The position numbers and the translations under genes are program-made. Below, one piece after another: positions 43,418 to 53,121 of a stretch of 53,967 nucleotides of DNA (its first letter is position 1; each line of letters starts with the position of its first letter). Under the pieces are notes generated by a model. It searched no databases and was not told the origin of the DNA. It was given only the letters and a program-made list of their open reading frames with translations. The DNA is taken from assembly GCA_031257195.1 (NCBI GenBank), contig JAIRPD010000082.1, positions 1-53,967 on the forward strand, read 5' to 3'. The DNA is from Treponema sp. Its GTDB lineage: Bacteria > Spirochaetota > Spirochaetia > Treponematales > Breznakiellaceae.

Positions 43418-43468
43418 GAGGGTAGGAATAATCACCGCCGCTCACGCGGCTTGTTATAGAGGTAATGT

Positions 43469-44012
43469 ATGGGAAAAATACAAGCAATACCAGAATGGAA
43501 AACCACAACCGATGAGATTTGGGCCTTACTAAGAGAAACCGCTCAACGGCAGATGGAAACCGCCCAACGACAGGCGGCTGGGAAAACTTACTAACCGTTT
43601 TGGCGAGGTTGTGGAGTACATGATAATGCCGAACCTTGTGGCAAAATTCCGTGAACTGGGCTTTGAATTTACCAAGGCCGGCCCTAATATCGAGATTGTT
43701 GACCGGCGGCACGATATTATCCTGGAGGTTGACGCTTTTCTGGAAAATGGCGATAAGGTAATGGCCGTGGAGGTTAAGACCAAGCCCAGCATTGACGACA
43801 TAAACGGCCATGGTGAGCGCATGGAAAAGCTGCGAGCCTACGCTGATCTGCATGATGACAGACGGGCGTATTTAGGCGCCGTCGCGGGGGTGGTTTTCAG
43901 CGAAAGTGAAAAGATATACGCCTTGAAAAAAGGTTTTTATGTGATAGAGCCTTCCGGCGATACGTTTAACATCATTGAACCGAAGGGCGCGTACAAAGTC
44001 CGGAAATGGTAA
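43469..44012 (+). pseudogene. DUF3782-type PD-(D/E)XK protein, frameshifted
   Basis: ATG 43469 gives a 41-residue frame (KIQAIPEWKTTTDEIWALL, then QRQ..TAQRQ) ending at TAA 43592-43594. Skipping one A in the AAAA at 43583-43586 moves into the frame LTNRFGEVVEYMIMPNLVAKF, which runs to TAA 44010-44012. The joined protein has the family's order: a short helical head with repeated RQM/RQA, then a nuclease-fold domain. That domain has ILEVDAFLENGDKVMAVEVKTK, the D...E-x-K signature of the PD-(D/E)XK superfamily. A frame from ATG 43611 would still contain the nuclease-like domain and may be translated alone. A sequencing indel is possible. Confidence 0.82.
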
Positions 44013-44058
44013 CTGCCCTTTCCGCCTGGAGCGCGCCTTGGCGGCTGTTTTTGGTGAA

Positions 44059-44131
44059 TGATCCAGGGCTGAATCGGACAGCCGACCTGCTGCTTAGGAG
44101 GCAGCCGCTCTATCCACTGAGCTACTGGACC
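44059..44131 (-). tRNA. tRNA-Arg (anticodon CCT)
   Basis: The 73-base minus-strand cloverleaf folds fully. Acceptor GGTCCAG pairs with CTGGATC (one G-T pair), D-stem GCTC/GAGC, anticodon stem GCTGC/GCAGC with loop CTCCTAA (anticodon CCT, reads AGG), a 5-base variable loop and T-stem GGCTG/CAGCC. CCA is not encoded. The T-loop reads TCCGATT, so position 55, almost always T, is C; this is unusual and may affect folding. A strong promoter lies directly upstream. Confidence 0.93.
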
Positions 44132-44140
44132 GGTATAGCC

Positions 44141-44169
44141 AGAATATCGTTTCCCTCCGCTCTTGTCAA
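44141..44169 (-). promoter_or_regulatory. Promoter of tRNA-Arg
   Basis: Minus strand TTGACA (44164-44169), a 17-base spacer and TATTCT (44141-44146), nine bases before the mature 5' end of the tRNA. Confidence 0.8.
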
Positions 44170-44277
44170 TCGCGCCCCTTTCGGAAATAATAGACCTGTT
44201 TGGTAACCCGGCTGGTTGCTAAACACGTCTTCCGCCCAGGGGGCGGAGGCGGGCGGCGGATAAGGCAAGGAGGCGCC

Positions 44278-47200
44278 ATGCCGGTCCCTGTAAAGCGGAT
44301 CTTTGTTGAAAAACGGCCGGGGTTTGACGTTGAAGCCCGGCGCTTAAAAACCGACATCATGGGCTTTCTTGGCCCCCAGTACCCGGCTTTGGCCCGGCTT
44401 ACGGAACTGCGCGTTTTTAACCGTTACGAGCTTTTCGCCGGGCTTACGGAAGATCAATTCCGCCGGGCGGTTTCCCTGGTTTTCTCCGAACCTCCCCGGG
44501 ACCGGGTCTTTTATCAGCTGCCCCTCCCGCCGGATAACGCGGCGGCGATGGCGGCGGGGGCTTTCCAGGTCTTTGGGGTGGAATACCTCCCCGGCCAGTA
44601 CGATCAGCGCGCCGATTCGGCGGAACAATGTCTGGAACTGATCCTGGGTACGCGCCCCCCCGTCCGGTGCGCCCGGTTTTACCTGCTTGCCTCCGAACTT
44701 CCCCTGGGAAACGCGGAAATGGGGGCGGTCAAGGCCTACTTGATCAATCCCGTGGATTCCCGGGAAACGGCGGAAGACGCTTCCCCTGATTCGGTGGAAC
44801 ATCCGGCGGCCGCCGGCCTGGGGGCCGGCGCAAATCCCGGGGCCGCCGCCGTTCCGGGGGGGGCCGCGAACAATATGCCGGTCCTGGAAGGTTTTTCCGC
44901 CCTCAAGGACCCAAACCGCCTGGCGGCCCTGGGCAGGGACTACGGCCTGGCCATGTCAGACGCCGACCTGGCCTGCTGCCGGGATTATTTTGCCTCCGAG
45001 GGGCGGGACCCTACCCTGACGGAACTCCGGGTGCTGGACACCTATTGGTCCGATCACTGCCGTCATACCACGTTTACCACAATCCTGAAATCGCTAAAGA
45101 TCACCGGCCAGGGGCGGGACCGGGCCCCCTTGCAAAAAGCCCTGGCCCTTTATGACGCGGTCCGCCGGGAAGTCTACGGTCCCGGGGCAAAGACCCGGCC
45201 CCGGACCTTGATGGATATGGCCACCATTGGGGCGAAGGTTCTTAAAAAGCGGGGCCTTCTGGAAGACCTGGACGAGTCGGAGGAGATCAACGCCTGTACG
45301 ATAAAAGTACGGGCGCGGTTTGAGGGATCGGCGGAGGATGTACCGTACCTGCTCCTCTTTAAAAACGAAACCCACAACCACCCCACGGAGATAGAGCCCT
45401 TTGGCGGGGCCGCCACCTGTCTGGGCGGGGCGATCCGGGACCCCCTGTCGGGGCGGGCCTACGTGTACCAGGCTATGCGAATCACCGGCGGCGGCGACCC
45501 CCGCGGTTCCCTGACGGACACCTTGCCGGGTAAACTCCCCCAGGTTAAGATTGCCCGGGAAGCCGCCGCGGGTTACTCCTCCTATGGAAACCAAATTGGA
45601 CTGGCCGCGGGGCAGGTGGTGGAGTTCTACCATCCCGGTTATCTGGCCAAACGGCTGGAACTGGGGGCCGTTATTGGGGCGGTCCCCGAAGTCCAGGTCC
45701 GTCGGACGGAGCCTGTACCGGGGGATCTGATCCTCTTGATTGGGGGAAAAACCGGACGGGACGGCATTGGCGGGGCTACGGGATCCAGTAAGGTCCATAC
45801 CGGTGAATCGGTGGAAACCGCGGGGGCGGAGGTCCAAAAGGGTAACGCCGTGGAGGAACGGAAACTGCAGCGGCTTTTCCGTAACCCCGGGTTTTCCCCG
45901 CTTGTCAAGCGGTGCAACGACTTTGGCGCGGGGGGCGTCTCTGTGGCGGTGGGGGAACTGGCTCCCGGCCTGGACATCAACCTGGACGCCGTTCCCAAAA
46001 AATACGCCGGCCTGGACGGCACAGAGCTGGCCATCTCCGAATCCCAGGAACGAATGGCCGTGGTCTGCGCCCCGGAACACGCCGAAACCTTGATACGCCT
46101 GGCGGCGGCGGAAAACCTGGACGCCGTGGTAATCGCCGCCGTAACCCAGGGGACGGAGGCGCGCCTCAGAATGAGCTGGCGGGGTACAACGATTGTGGAC
46201 CTTGCCCGGACTTTTCTTGATTCCCACGGGGCCTCCCGCTCCGCCCTGGCGGTGATTAAAAGGAGGCTGGCCCCATCTTCCGGTTTAGCCGGGCCGTCGA
46301 ATCGGGGGACCCCTCCTAAAGAATCACTGGCAAACCTCAAAGCCGGGCTGGGCTCTCTTCGGGACGGGTCCCGGCGGGGACTTCAGGAGCGCTTTGACGG
46401 ATCCATTGGCGCGGGATCGGTGCTGTTCCCCTGGGGAGGGCGGGAACAGGGTACTCCCGAATGCGGTATGGCGGCCCTGCTCCCGGCGCCGCTTTTCGCC
46501 GCCGGAAACGATGGGGCCCTTAATCCGGCGGGCTCGGATTGGCCCGCAAGTCCGGCTTACGGCGCAAGCCTTACGGCTTCCCTGATGACCTTTGGCTTTG
46601 ACCCGGTTTTGACGGAAGCGGACCCCTACGAAGGAGCCAAGGGGGCGGTTAAGGAGGCGCTGGCCAAATACGCCTGCCTGGGGGGGGATCCCTGGAAGGC
46701 CCGGCTTTCCATGCAGGAATACTTTGAACGGATGGAAAGTCCCGAATCCTGGGGCAAGCCCGCGGCCGCCCTGCTCGGGGCGCTGGAAGCCCAGCTTGCC
46801 CTGGGGGTTCCCGCCATTGGGGGAAAGGATTCCATGTCGGGGTCCTACAAAGACCCCGTGAAAGGGATAGACCTGGCCGTACCTTCCACGGTGGTGATCT
46901 TTGCCGCGGGAACCGCCGGGGTGGCCTCGGTTCGGTCTGGCGCCCTCAGTGGAAAGCCGGGAAACCCGGTCATCCTGTTTTACCACAAGGCCCCCGGCGG
47001 GGAAAGTCCCGCCGGCGAGTGGTCCCGGTTTAGGACCAATATAAACGCCCTGGCCGGCCTGACCAGTCAAGGTCTGGTGCTGGCGGCGTACCCTGTGGGA
47101 CCGGGGGGCGTTGCCGCCGCCCTGGCTCTTATGGCCTTTGGCAACATGACGGGGGTCGAAGTCCGCGCCGGCGTCCTTGATCTAACGGATGAGACAAACT

Positions 47201-48336
47201 ATCCCGGCGCCATGCTGGCCGAAATCGACGGCGGGGCTTTAAAGAATTCCGGGGAGGGGCATCCGGCGGATACGCTGAAAGCCTGGATTTCCCCGGACGC
47301 CGCCTGGGTGGAGGCGGCGCGTACCATCCCTGAACCGGTGTTCCGGGTTACCAGCGGAGATCCGCCGGAATCCGCGGAACTTCCACTGGAGGAACTACGC
47401 TGCGTTTACGAGGAGCCGCTCTCTCAGGTTTATCCGCGGGTTTCGGGGAACTATGCCGCGGTTGGTATACCCCCTTCAAAGCCGGAGGAATTTTCCCGTC
47501 CTTCCGTCCCCCGCTCCCCCTCGATCCGCGGCCACCGTCCCCTGACGGTGCTTCCCGTCTTTCCGGGAACAAACTGCGAATGGGACATGGAACGGGCGTT
47601 CAGGGAAGCGGGGGCAAAGACCCGGCTGGTGATCTTCCGCAACCGCGGCCCCGGCGACATCGCCGAATCCATCCGGGAACTGGCGGAGGCCATTGCCGAA
47701 GCGCGGATCGTCGCCCTTTCCGGGGGATTCAGCGCCGGGGACGAGCCCGATGGTTCGGGGAAGTTTATCGCCAATGTGTTCCGCACTCCCGCCATTGCCG
47801 GGGCGGTGAACGAATTCCTGGAAAAACGGGAGGGGCTTATGCTGGGGATCTGCAACGGCTTTCAGGCCCTGATCAAACTTGGCCTGGTTCCCTATGGGCG
47901 TTACATCGACGCCTCTGAAAATTCCCCCACCCTCACCTTTAACCGCGTGGGCCGCCACGTGTCGCGGATGGTCAGGACCAGGGTAATGGCCTCCCCCTCT
48001 CCCTGGCTTGCCCTGGAAGAGCCCGGAACGGTTCACATCCTGCCCGTAAGCCACGGTGAGGGCAGGCTGGTGATTGACGGGGAAGAGGGCCGGGGCCTCT
48101 TTAAAACGGGGCAGGTTCCCTTCTGCTACGCCGACGCCGAAGGCCGCCCGGCCTCCTCGGAACCGGACAACCCCAATGGATCGGACTTTGCCATAGAGGG
48201 GCTTACCAGCCCCGATGGCAGGATCCTCGGCAAAATGGGCCATTCGGAGCGGCGGGGACCCTTTGTCCACATCAACATACCGGGTAACAAGGTCCAGCGG
48301 ATCTTCGAGGCCGGGGTCAAGTATTTCAGATCCTGA
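44278..48336 (+). CDS. purL: Phosphoribosylformylglycinamidine synthase (PurL-PurQ fusion)
   Basis: 1352 residues from ATG 44278 with AAGGAGG 4 bases upstream. The upstream in-frame start at 44200 lacks a site. The enzyme makes FGAM from FGAR, ATP and glutamine, step four of purine synthesis. The N-terminal linker is followed by the synthetase core with TYWSDHCRHTTF near 256-267, KNETHNHPTEIEPFGGAAT near 361-379, and GGKTGRDGIGGATGSS. A C-terminal glutaminase starts LPVFPGTNCEWDMERAF, with nucleophile Cys1192 in GICNGFQ. An Ala/Gly-rich insert at about 175-200 and a short spacer before the glutaminase vary in this family. Nucleoside salvage genes 8 kb upstream show that the cell both makes and scavenges purines. 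Confidence 0.95.
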   Translation: MPVPVKRIFVEKRPGFDVEARRLKTDIMGFLGPQYPALARLTELRVFNRYELFAGLTEDQFRRAVSLVFSEPPRDRVFYQLPLPPDNAAAMAAGAFQVFGVEYLPGQYDQRADSAEQCLELILGTRPPVRCARFYLLASELPLGNAEMGAVKAYLINPVDSRETAEDASPDSVEHPAAAGLGAGANPGAAAVPGGAANNMPVLEGFSALKDPNRLAALGRDYGLAMSDADLACCRDYFASEGRDPTLTELRVLDTYWSDHCRHTTFTTILKSLKITGQGRDRAPLQKALALYDAVRREVYGPGAKTRPRTLMDMATIGAKVLKKRGLLEDLDESEEINACTIKVRARFEGSAEDVPYLLLFKNETHNHPTEIEPFGGAATCLGGAIRDPLSGRAYVYQAMRITGGGDPRGSLTDTLPGKLPQVKIAREAAAGYSSYGNQIGLAAGQVVEFYHPGYLAKRLELGAVIGAVPEVQVRRTEPVPGDLILLIGGKTGRDGIGGATGSSKVHTGESVETAGAEVQKGNAVEERKLQRLFRNPGFSPLVKRCNDFGAGGVSVAVGELAPGLDINLDAVPKKYAGLDGTELAISESQERMAVVCAPEHAETLIRLAAAENLDAVVIAAVTQGTEARLRMSWRGTTIVDLARTFLDSHGASRSALAVIKRRLAPSSGLAGPSNRGTPPKESLANLKAGLGSLRDGSRRGLQERFDGSIGAGSVLFPWGGREQGTPECGMAALLPAPLFAAGNDGALNPAGSDWPASPAYGASLTASLMTFGFDPVLTEADPYEGAKGAVKEALAKYACLGGDPWKARLSMQEYFERMESPESWGKPAAALLGALEAQLALGVPAIGGKDSMSGSYKDPVKGIDLAVPSTVVIFAAGTAGVASVRSGALSGKPGNPVILFYHKAPGGESPAGEWSRFRTNINALAGLTSQGLVLAAYPVGPGGVAAALALMAFGNMTGVEVRAGVLDLTDETNYPGAMLAEIDGGALKNSGEGHPADTLKAWISPDAAWVEAARTIPEPVFRVTSGDPPESAELPLEELRCVYEEPLSQVYPRVSGNYAAVGIPPSKPEEFSRPSVPRSPSIRGHRPLTVLPVFPGTNCEWDMERAFREAGAKTRLVIFRNRGPGDIAESIRELAEAIAEARIVALSGGFSAGDEPDGSGKFIANVFRTPAIAGAVNEFLEKREGLMLGICNGFQALIKLGLVPYGRYIDASENSPTLTFNRVGRHVSRMVRTRVMASPSPWLALEEPGTVHILPVSHGEGRLVIDGEEGRGLFKTGQVPFCYADAEGRPASSEPDNPNGSDFAIEGLTSPDGRILGKMGHSERRGPFVHINIPGNKVQRIFEAGVKYFRS

Positions 48337-48358
48337 TCTTCGAAGTCAATCGCGGAAT

Positions 48359-49012
48359 CTAACGGAAGAGGCTGAATTTCCCGTACTTATGCCACTTGCC
48401 GGAATTCCGCCGGCCCTCTTCCATGGTTTTAAAAATATGGGCGGCAAAGGGATTTTCCTCCCCCGGATCGGAACAGGAAAAACCCATCACATTGTAGGGG
48501 GCGTTTTGAGAAGAGGCCAACACGCCTTGGGCAAGAGCCCGAAAGGCCGCGGCGGCGGGAAGGCCCAGCAGATCGGCGGTTTCATCCCTGGTTCCGGCCC
48601 CCGTCCCGGAAAGCACCAAAGCCAGGGTTCCCGATTCCCGGGCCCTAAAAATCAACGCCAATTCCCGGACCAAAAAGATCCAGCGCTTGATCTGATCATC
48701 AGCGTATGTATCGATTTCCGGCAGCGCGAGATCCTCCGCCCGTTTACGGCAAACCGGTGGAACACAAACAAGGATCGCCTCGTCTATATGTTCCAGCCGG
48801 TTCACCGCGGAAAGAACCAGCGTCCGGGCGGAGATGGGGCTGGGGGAATTCCACTCCAGGGTGATCTGCCTGGCCGGTTCGCTCCGAAGGGGGGCATCCC
48901 GGCTTTGAGGAATAAACGCCGCCGCGTAACCGCTTACCCGCCGGGCCGCTTCCGCTCCCAGGGCGTAAAAAAGGGGCGATCCATTTCCGGCGATTAAAAT
49001 TCCCCTGGTCAT
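48359..49012 (-). CDS. Hypothetical protein, Rossmann/SDR-like
   Basis: 217 residues. The start GILIAGNGSPLFYALGAEAARRVSGYAAAFIP looks like a nucleotide-binding beta-alpha-beta with GNGSPL in place of a classical G-loop. NRLEHIDEAILVCVPP sits where SDR enzymes carry the NNAG strand. DDQIKRWIFLVRELALIFRARESGTLALVLSG resembles their dimer helix and following strand. The catalytic Tyr-x-x-x-Lys is not seen, so it is probably a non-catalytic relative. It is convergent with purL. The start codon has leaderless geometry. The assignment is by pattern only. Confidence 0.6.
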   Translation of the reverse strand: MTRGILIAGNGSPLFYALGAEAARRVSGYAAAFIPQSRDAPLRSEPARQITLEWNSPSPISARTLVLSAVNRLEHIDEAILVCVPPVCRKRAEDLALPEIDTYADDQIKRWIFLVRELALIFRARESGTLALVLSGTGAGTRDETADLLGLPAAAAFRALAQGVLASSQNAPYNVMGFSCSDPGEENPFAAHIFKTMEEGRRNSGKWHKYGKFSLFR

Positions 49013-49024
49013 GCCCCTAGTATA
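49013..49024 (-). promoter_or_regulatory. -10 box six bases from ATG 49012
   Basis: Minus strand TATACT (49019-49024), six bases (AGGGGC), then ATG. The AGGGG could double as a very close ribosome site. Confidence 0.5.
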
Positions 49025-49033
49025 CCGGAAAGA

Positions 49034-50161
49034 TCATTTTACCGTAACCAGCTCATAGGTTCCGCTGCCAAGGCCGATTTTTTCGGCGTGGGCAATCTGG
49101 CCGCGCCAATCCGTGGTAGGGTGGACATCGGTTACGTGATCCGCGTTGCCCGCCGCGTCTTTGTGGGTCCGTTCCCGCTCGCCAAGGATGCTGCTTGCCA
49201 CGGCGGGGGCGGCGTTTACCGCGTCGATACAGGCCTTGTCCAGAGCCACGGGATCAAAGCCGGCAAAGATACCGATGTCGGGGACGATGGCGGCGTCGCT
49301 TTCGCCATGACAGTCGCAGTAGGGCGAAACCTGGTTCACCACGGTAACATGAAAATGGGGCCTGCCGTCAAGCACCGCCTTGGTGTACTCGGCGATCTTG
49401 CTGTTCAACGCCAGGTTGCTGGAACTCGAGTCATTGTCAATGGCGTTCTTGCTGCAGGCCCCGATACAGCGGCCGCAGCCTGCGCATTTAGTGTGATCGA
49501 TAGATGCCTTGCCCCCCGCGAAGTTGATGGCCCCGTGGGCGCAGAACCGGGCGCAGATCTTGCAGCCTATACAGTCCTCTTTGTTTACCTGCGGTTTACC
49601 GTCGTTGTGCATGGCCATCTTTCCCGCCCGGCTCCCCGAACCCATACCGATATTTTTCAGGGCCCCGCCAAAGCCGGTGTTTTCATGGCCCTTAAAGTGA
49701 TTCAGGGAAATAACAATATCGGCGTCCATGATTGCCCTGCCGATAAAAGCCGTCTTGCAGTACACCCCCCCGTTTACGGGGACCTCCATGTCGTCCACGC
49801 CCCGGATACCGTCGGCGATGATATTCTGGCACCCCGTGGAAAGGGGGGAATAGCCGTTCTCGTTGGCCGCGTCCAGGTGATTCAGTCCCTGGTTGCGCCG
49901 CCCCACATAGAGGGTGTTGCAATCCGTCAGGAAGGGCATGCCCCCCAGGGCTTTTACCCTGTCCGCCACAACCTTGGCAAAGTTGGGGCGCAAAAAAGCC
50001 AGGTTGCCCGGTTCGCCAAAGTGTATCTTGATGGCCGTATACTTCCGCTTAAAATCGATTTTATCAATCCCCGCTTTGTTTATAAGCCGCTCCATCTTGA
50101 TCAGAAGACTTTCCCCTACCGGGGTCCTCATGCTGGTGAAAAACACTTTTGATGCTGTCAT
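49034..50161 (-). CDS. DUF362-family 4Fe-4S protein
   Basis: 375 residues from ATG 50161 with GGGAGG 5 bases upstream. The N-terminal two fifths are the DUF362 domain (YTAIKIHFGEPGN, LGGMPFLTDCNTLYVGRR, ADIVISLNHFKGHENTGFGGALKNIGMG). Two ferredoxin-type cluster motifs follow at about 194-245 (CIGCKICARFC and CAGCGRCIGAC, each closed by a further pattern residue). The C-terminal part continues DUF362 (GFDPVALDKACIDAV). The 2[4Fe-4S] insert suggests electron transfer in an anaerobe, but the substrate of DUF362 proteins is not established. It has no signal peptide. It is followed on the same strand by the Rossmann-like gene. Confidence 0.9.
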   Translation of the reverse strand: MTASKVFFTSMRTPVGESLLIKMERLINKAGIDKIDFKRKYTAIKIHFGEPGNLAFLRPNFAKVVADRVKALGGMPFLTDCNTLYVGRRNQGLNHLDAANENGYSPLSTGCQNIIADGIRGVDDMEVPVNGGVYCKTAFIGRAIMDADIVISLNHFKGHENTGFGGALKNIGMGSGSRAGKMAMHNDGKPQVNKEDCIGCKICARFCAHGAINFAGGKASIDHTKCAGCGRCIGACSKNAIDNDSSSSNLALNSKIAEYTKAVLDGRPHFHVTVVNQVSPYCDCHGESDAAIVPDIGIFAGFDPVALDKACIDAVNAAPAVASSILGERERTHKDAAGNADHVTDVHPTTDWRGQIAHAEKIGLGSGTYELVTVK

Positions 50162-50234
50162 GTTACCTCCCAAAAATTTAAGGACCAAGACGGGGCGGGA
50201 TTAGCGCCGCCCGGCCCGCCTTTGGTCCATTTTA

Positions 50235-52031
50235 ACCTTTTTTCGCGATCTTTGCCCAGGTATCCCGCAGGCCTACGGTTTTATTAAACACCAGCTTGTT
50301 TGACGGCGGGGATTCTTTGCCGGGCCCGTCCTGGCCTTCACCGGCCAGGTCGCGGACAAAGTAACCCAGCCGTTCAAACTGAAAGCGTTCCCCCGGCTTG
50401 GCGTCCGCCAGGCAGGGTTCCCCGCGGGCCCCGGAAATCACTTCCAGCGAAGCGGGGTTCAGGTTGTCAAGGAACGTTCCCGGCGTTCCATCCGGGTGGT
50501 TTGGCGCGTCCATGGGCTTTTCAACCCCAAACAAATAATCGTAAAGCCGGACTTCCAGGGGAACCGCGGCGGCGGCGTTAAGCCAGTGGATTGTCCCCTT
50601 AACCTTGCGGTTGTCCGGGGCGTTGCCCCCCCTCGTTTCCGGGTCATAGGTACAACGCACGGCGGTTACGTTTCCGGCGGCGTCTTTGTCGAGGCCCGTA
50701 CAGGTTACAATATAGCCGTAGCGGAGCCGCACGGCATTGCCGGGAAACAGCCGGAAGTACCTGGGCGGCGGCGTTTCCTCAAAATCATCCCGCTCTATCC
50801 ACAACTCTTTCCCAAACTGGACAATCCGCTTCCCGGCGCTTTCATCCTCGGGGTTGTTCACCGCCTCCAGGTCTTCGGTTTTGCCCTCGGGCCAGTTTTC
50901 GATGATAAGTTTCAATGGTTTAAGGACCGCCATAACCCGGCGGCTGGTCTTGTTCAGGTCTTCCCGCAGGCAGTAGTCCAGAAAGGCGATGTCCACCGTA
51001 CTGTCCGTTTTAGCGATCCCGATCTGGGAGATAAAGTTCCTGATGGCGACGGGGGTATACCCCCGGCGGCGCAGGCCCGCCAGGGTGGGCATGCGGGGAT
51101 CGTCCCAGCCGGCCACGTGTTTTTCCCGTACCAGCCGGAGGAGGTAGCGCTTGCTCAGTACCGTCCGGGTCAGGTTGAGCCGGGCAAACTCGATCTGCCG
51201 GGAAGGAAAGACCTCCGCCTCCCGGATAAACCACTCGTAAAGAGGCCGGTGAATCTCGTATTCCAGGGAACACAGGGAGTGGGTGATCCCCTCCTTCGCG
51301 TCCGACAGGGGATGCTGGAAGTCGTACATGGGATAGACGCACCACTTGTCCCCCGTCCGGTAGTGAGGCTCCCGGCGGATCCGGTACATCACCGGGTCCC
51401 GCATCAGGAGGTTCGGGTCCGCCATGTCAATTTTGGCCCGCAGGGTTTTTTCGCCGTCGGCGAATTCCCCGGCCCGCATCCGGGCAAAGAGGTCAAGGTT
51501 TTCTTCTATGGAACGGTTCCGCCAGGGACTATTCCGGCCGGGGGGGGTTATCACAGCGCCGTTTTCCCCGGTTTTGCCCGCCGCCGCCGTGCCCCGGTAC
51601 TCGCTTATCTCGTCTTCGGAAAGGTCATCCACATAAGCCCGGCCCTTTTTGATGATCCGTACCGCCAAATCGTAGAGGTACTCGTAGTAGTCCGAGGCGT
51701 AGTACTCCCGGTCTTCCCAGTCAAAGCCCAGCCACTTTATGTCCCGCTTGATCGCCTCCACATAGGACCGATCCTCTTTTTCCGGGTTGGTGTCGTCAAA
51801 ACGGAGGTTGCATTTTCCGCCAAACCTTTCGGCCATGATAAAGTCCACCATCATGGCCTTGCAGTGGCCTATGTGGAGCCATCCGTTGGGCTCCGGCGGA
51901 AAACGGGTGTGGACGCGGCTAAAGCGCCCCGCGGCCAGGTCTTCCCTGATAAATTCACTGATAAAATCAGTCCCCCCCCCGCTTTCACCCGCCGGTCCGG
52001 CCGCGGCGGCCTCGTGGTCCATGGTATCCAT
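50235..52031 (-). CDS. glnS: Glutaminyl-tRNA synthetase
   Basis: 598 residues. The start is taken at ATG 52031, with ATG 52022 (MDHEAAAAG) as an alternative that would have the -10-to-ATG spacing seen elsewhere. The class I core has [17 protein letters not shown] near 45-61 (HIGH), DDTNPEKED, and VLSKRYLL in place of KMSKS. The C-terminal beta-barrel anticodon domain follows ([24 protein letters not shown]). A low-complexity N-terminal head ([13 protein letters not shown]) is poorly conserved in the family. It charges tRNA-Gln directly. Its 3' end adjoins DUF362 by about 75 bases, same strand. Confidence 0.95.
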
Positions 52032-52052
52032 ACTAACCTGTCAATCTCCGTT

Positions 52053-52631
52053 CTAAAAATCCGTTAAATAGCAGAGCCCCAGCAGCAATACCGCCCTCAG
52101 AACGGTCCTGTCCGTAAGCCCCTCGAAAACCCGGCCTATCTGCCCCCCGTACCACCAAAACAGCCCCATCTGGGTATCAATCCTGAGGGCGTATTCAATA
52201 AAATCGTCCTTCCGGCTTTGGGCCCCAAAGAGCAGCCAGGCCAGTTCCTCCAGGACAGCCCCGAATTTTTTAAGGGCCGCCCCATAATCGGCTTTTTCAA
52301 TCACGTCGATCAAGCCGGGGATGCAGGTTTGCAGCCTGTCCTTACGGTCCTCGTCGTTTTTTTCAACCCAGGTTTTCTGGATCAAAAGGTCAAGATTATT
52401 CTGAAACGAAAGGAGAAACTTTTTCATCTCCTCCGTGGGGGACGATCCCAGGGGCCGGACATCCCCCAGGTTGAGCAGTTTACGGTAATCCGCGTCTATC
52501 CCCAGGATACCGGCAAAGGTCAGGGCCTCCTCCAGGCCCCCGGCGCTCCCGCCGGGGGGGAAAAGGGCCTCCGCGGCTTTTTTGTATTCCCCTGGTATTG
52601 CCGAATTTACACAGGCCGGGCAATGAAACAT
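52053..52631 (-). CDS. Hypothetical protein with N-terminal CPxC
   Basis: 192 residues from ATG 52631. It opens FHCPACVNSAIP, with two cysteines spaced as in a metal knuckle but without a second pair. The remainder is helical: DLLIQKTWVEKNDEDRKDRLQ, then KKFGAVLEELAWLLFGAQ. It ends hydrophobically (DRTVLRAVLLLGLCYLTDF). I do not recognise the family. It lies just upstream of glnS on the same strand, separated by 21 bases, so the two are probably co-transcribed. Confidence 0.7.
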   Translation of the reverse strand: MFHCPACVNSAIPGEYKKAAEALFPPGGSAGGLEEALTFAGILGIDADYRKLLNLGDVRPLGSSPTEEMKKFLLSFQNNLDLLIQKTWVEKNDEDRKDRLQTCIPGLIDVIEKADYGAALKKFGAVLEELAWLLFGAQSRKDDFIEYALRIDTQMGLFWWYGGQIGRVFEGLTDRTVLRAVLLLGLCYLTDF

Positions 52632-52666
52632 AGTTTAACCATGCTCATAAAGGAAAAAAGTGTCAA
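52632..52666 (-). promoter_or_regulatory. Promoter upstream of hypothetical-glnS pair
   Basis: Minus strand TTGACA (52661-52666), a 17-base spacer, CATGGT (52638-52643), six bases, then ATG 52631. The -35 is perfect and the -10 weak; leaderless geometry. Confidence 0.55.
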
Positions 52667-52845
52667 GGCGGGCAAAACCGGCCCGGCGGTTTCCGCCGTT
52701 TTACCCCCCCCGCCAGGGTCAAGGGCCCTGACGGCCGGCGGCGCGGGCCCGGGGCGGCTGTACCGGGGGTATGAGCCGGGGGGTTGCCGTAACTCCCCTC
52801 CCCCCCTAGAATGTTCGTGCGGAGCGAACAGCTTGATTTTCATAC

Positions 52846-52857
52846 TATGATTGCCGT
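52846..52857 (+). promoter_or_regulatory. -10 box six bases from ATG 52858
   Basis: TATGAT (52846-52851), six bases, ATG. No Shine-Dalgarno sequence is present. Confidence 0.5.
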
Positions 52858-53121
52858 ATGTCTCTTACACAAACCGTAGAAATACCCGCCTTCCCCGCTT
52901 CCGAAGAGAAGCGGCGAATGGTTATCGAAGTTCCCCGCGATGATGGCGCCGTTTTAACGGACGAAACGGTTGATAAATTCGTTATGGACGTGTATGCCGC
53001 GCTTGATAGAGGGGCGTATAAGGCTATACCGAATCCACACCAACCGGAACGAAGTTCCACTACAGCGCCCTTAAAATTGTCTGCCCAACGCTGCGCAATT
53101 AGTAAACGCCTTTTCCGTTGA
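52858..53121 (+). CDS. Antitoxin-like small protein, probably truncated
   Basis: 87 residues. The head QTVEIPAFPASEEKRRMVIEVP closely parallels the head of the next gene (QTVEIPAGSASEGERRLTIDVP) and resembles VapB-type antitoxin N-termini. Residues 28-60 (AVLTDETVDKFVMDVYAALDRGAYKAI) are a normal helical stretch. After about residue 60 the sequence becomes basic and low in structure, as if the reading frame had run past a deletion point. No toxin partner follows it; the next 320 bases hold no gene. Confidence 0.5.
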   Translation: MSLTQTVEIPAFPASEEKRRMVIEVPRDDGAVLTDETVDKFVMDVYAALDRGAYKAIPNPHQPERSSTTAPLKLSAQRCAISKRLFR

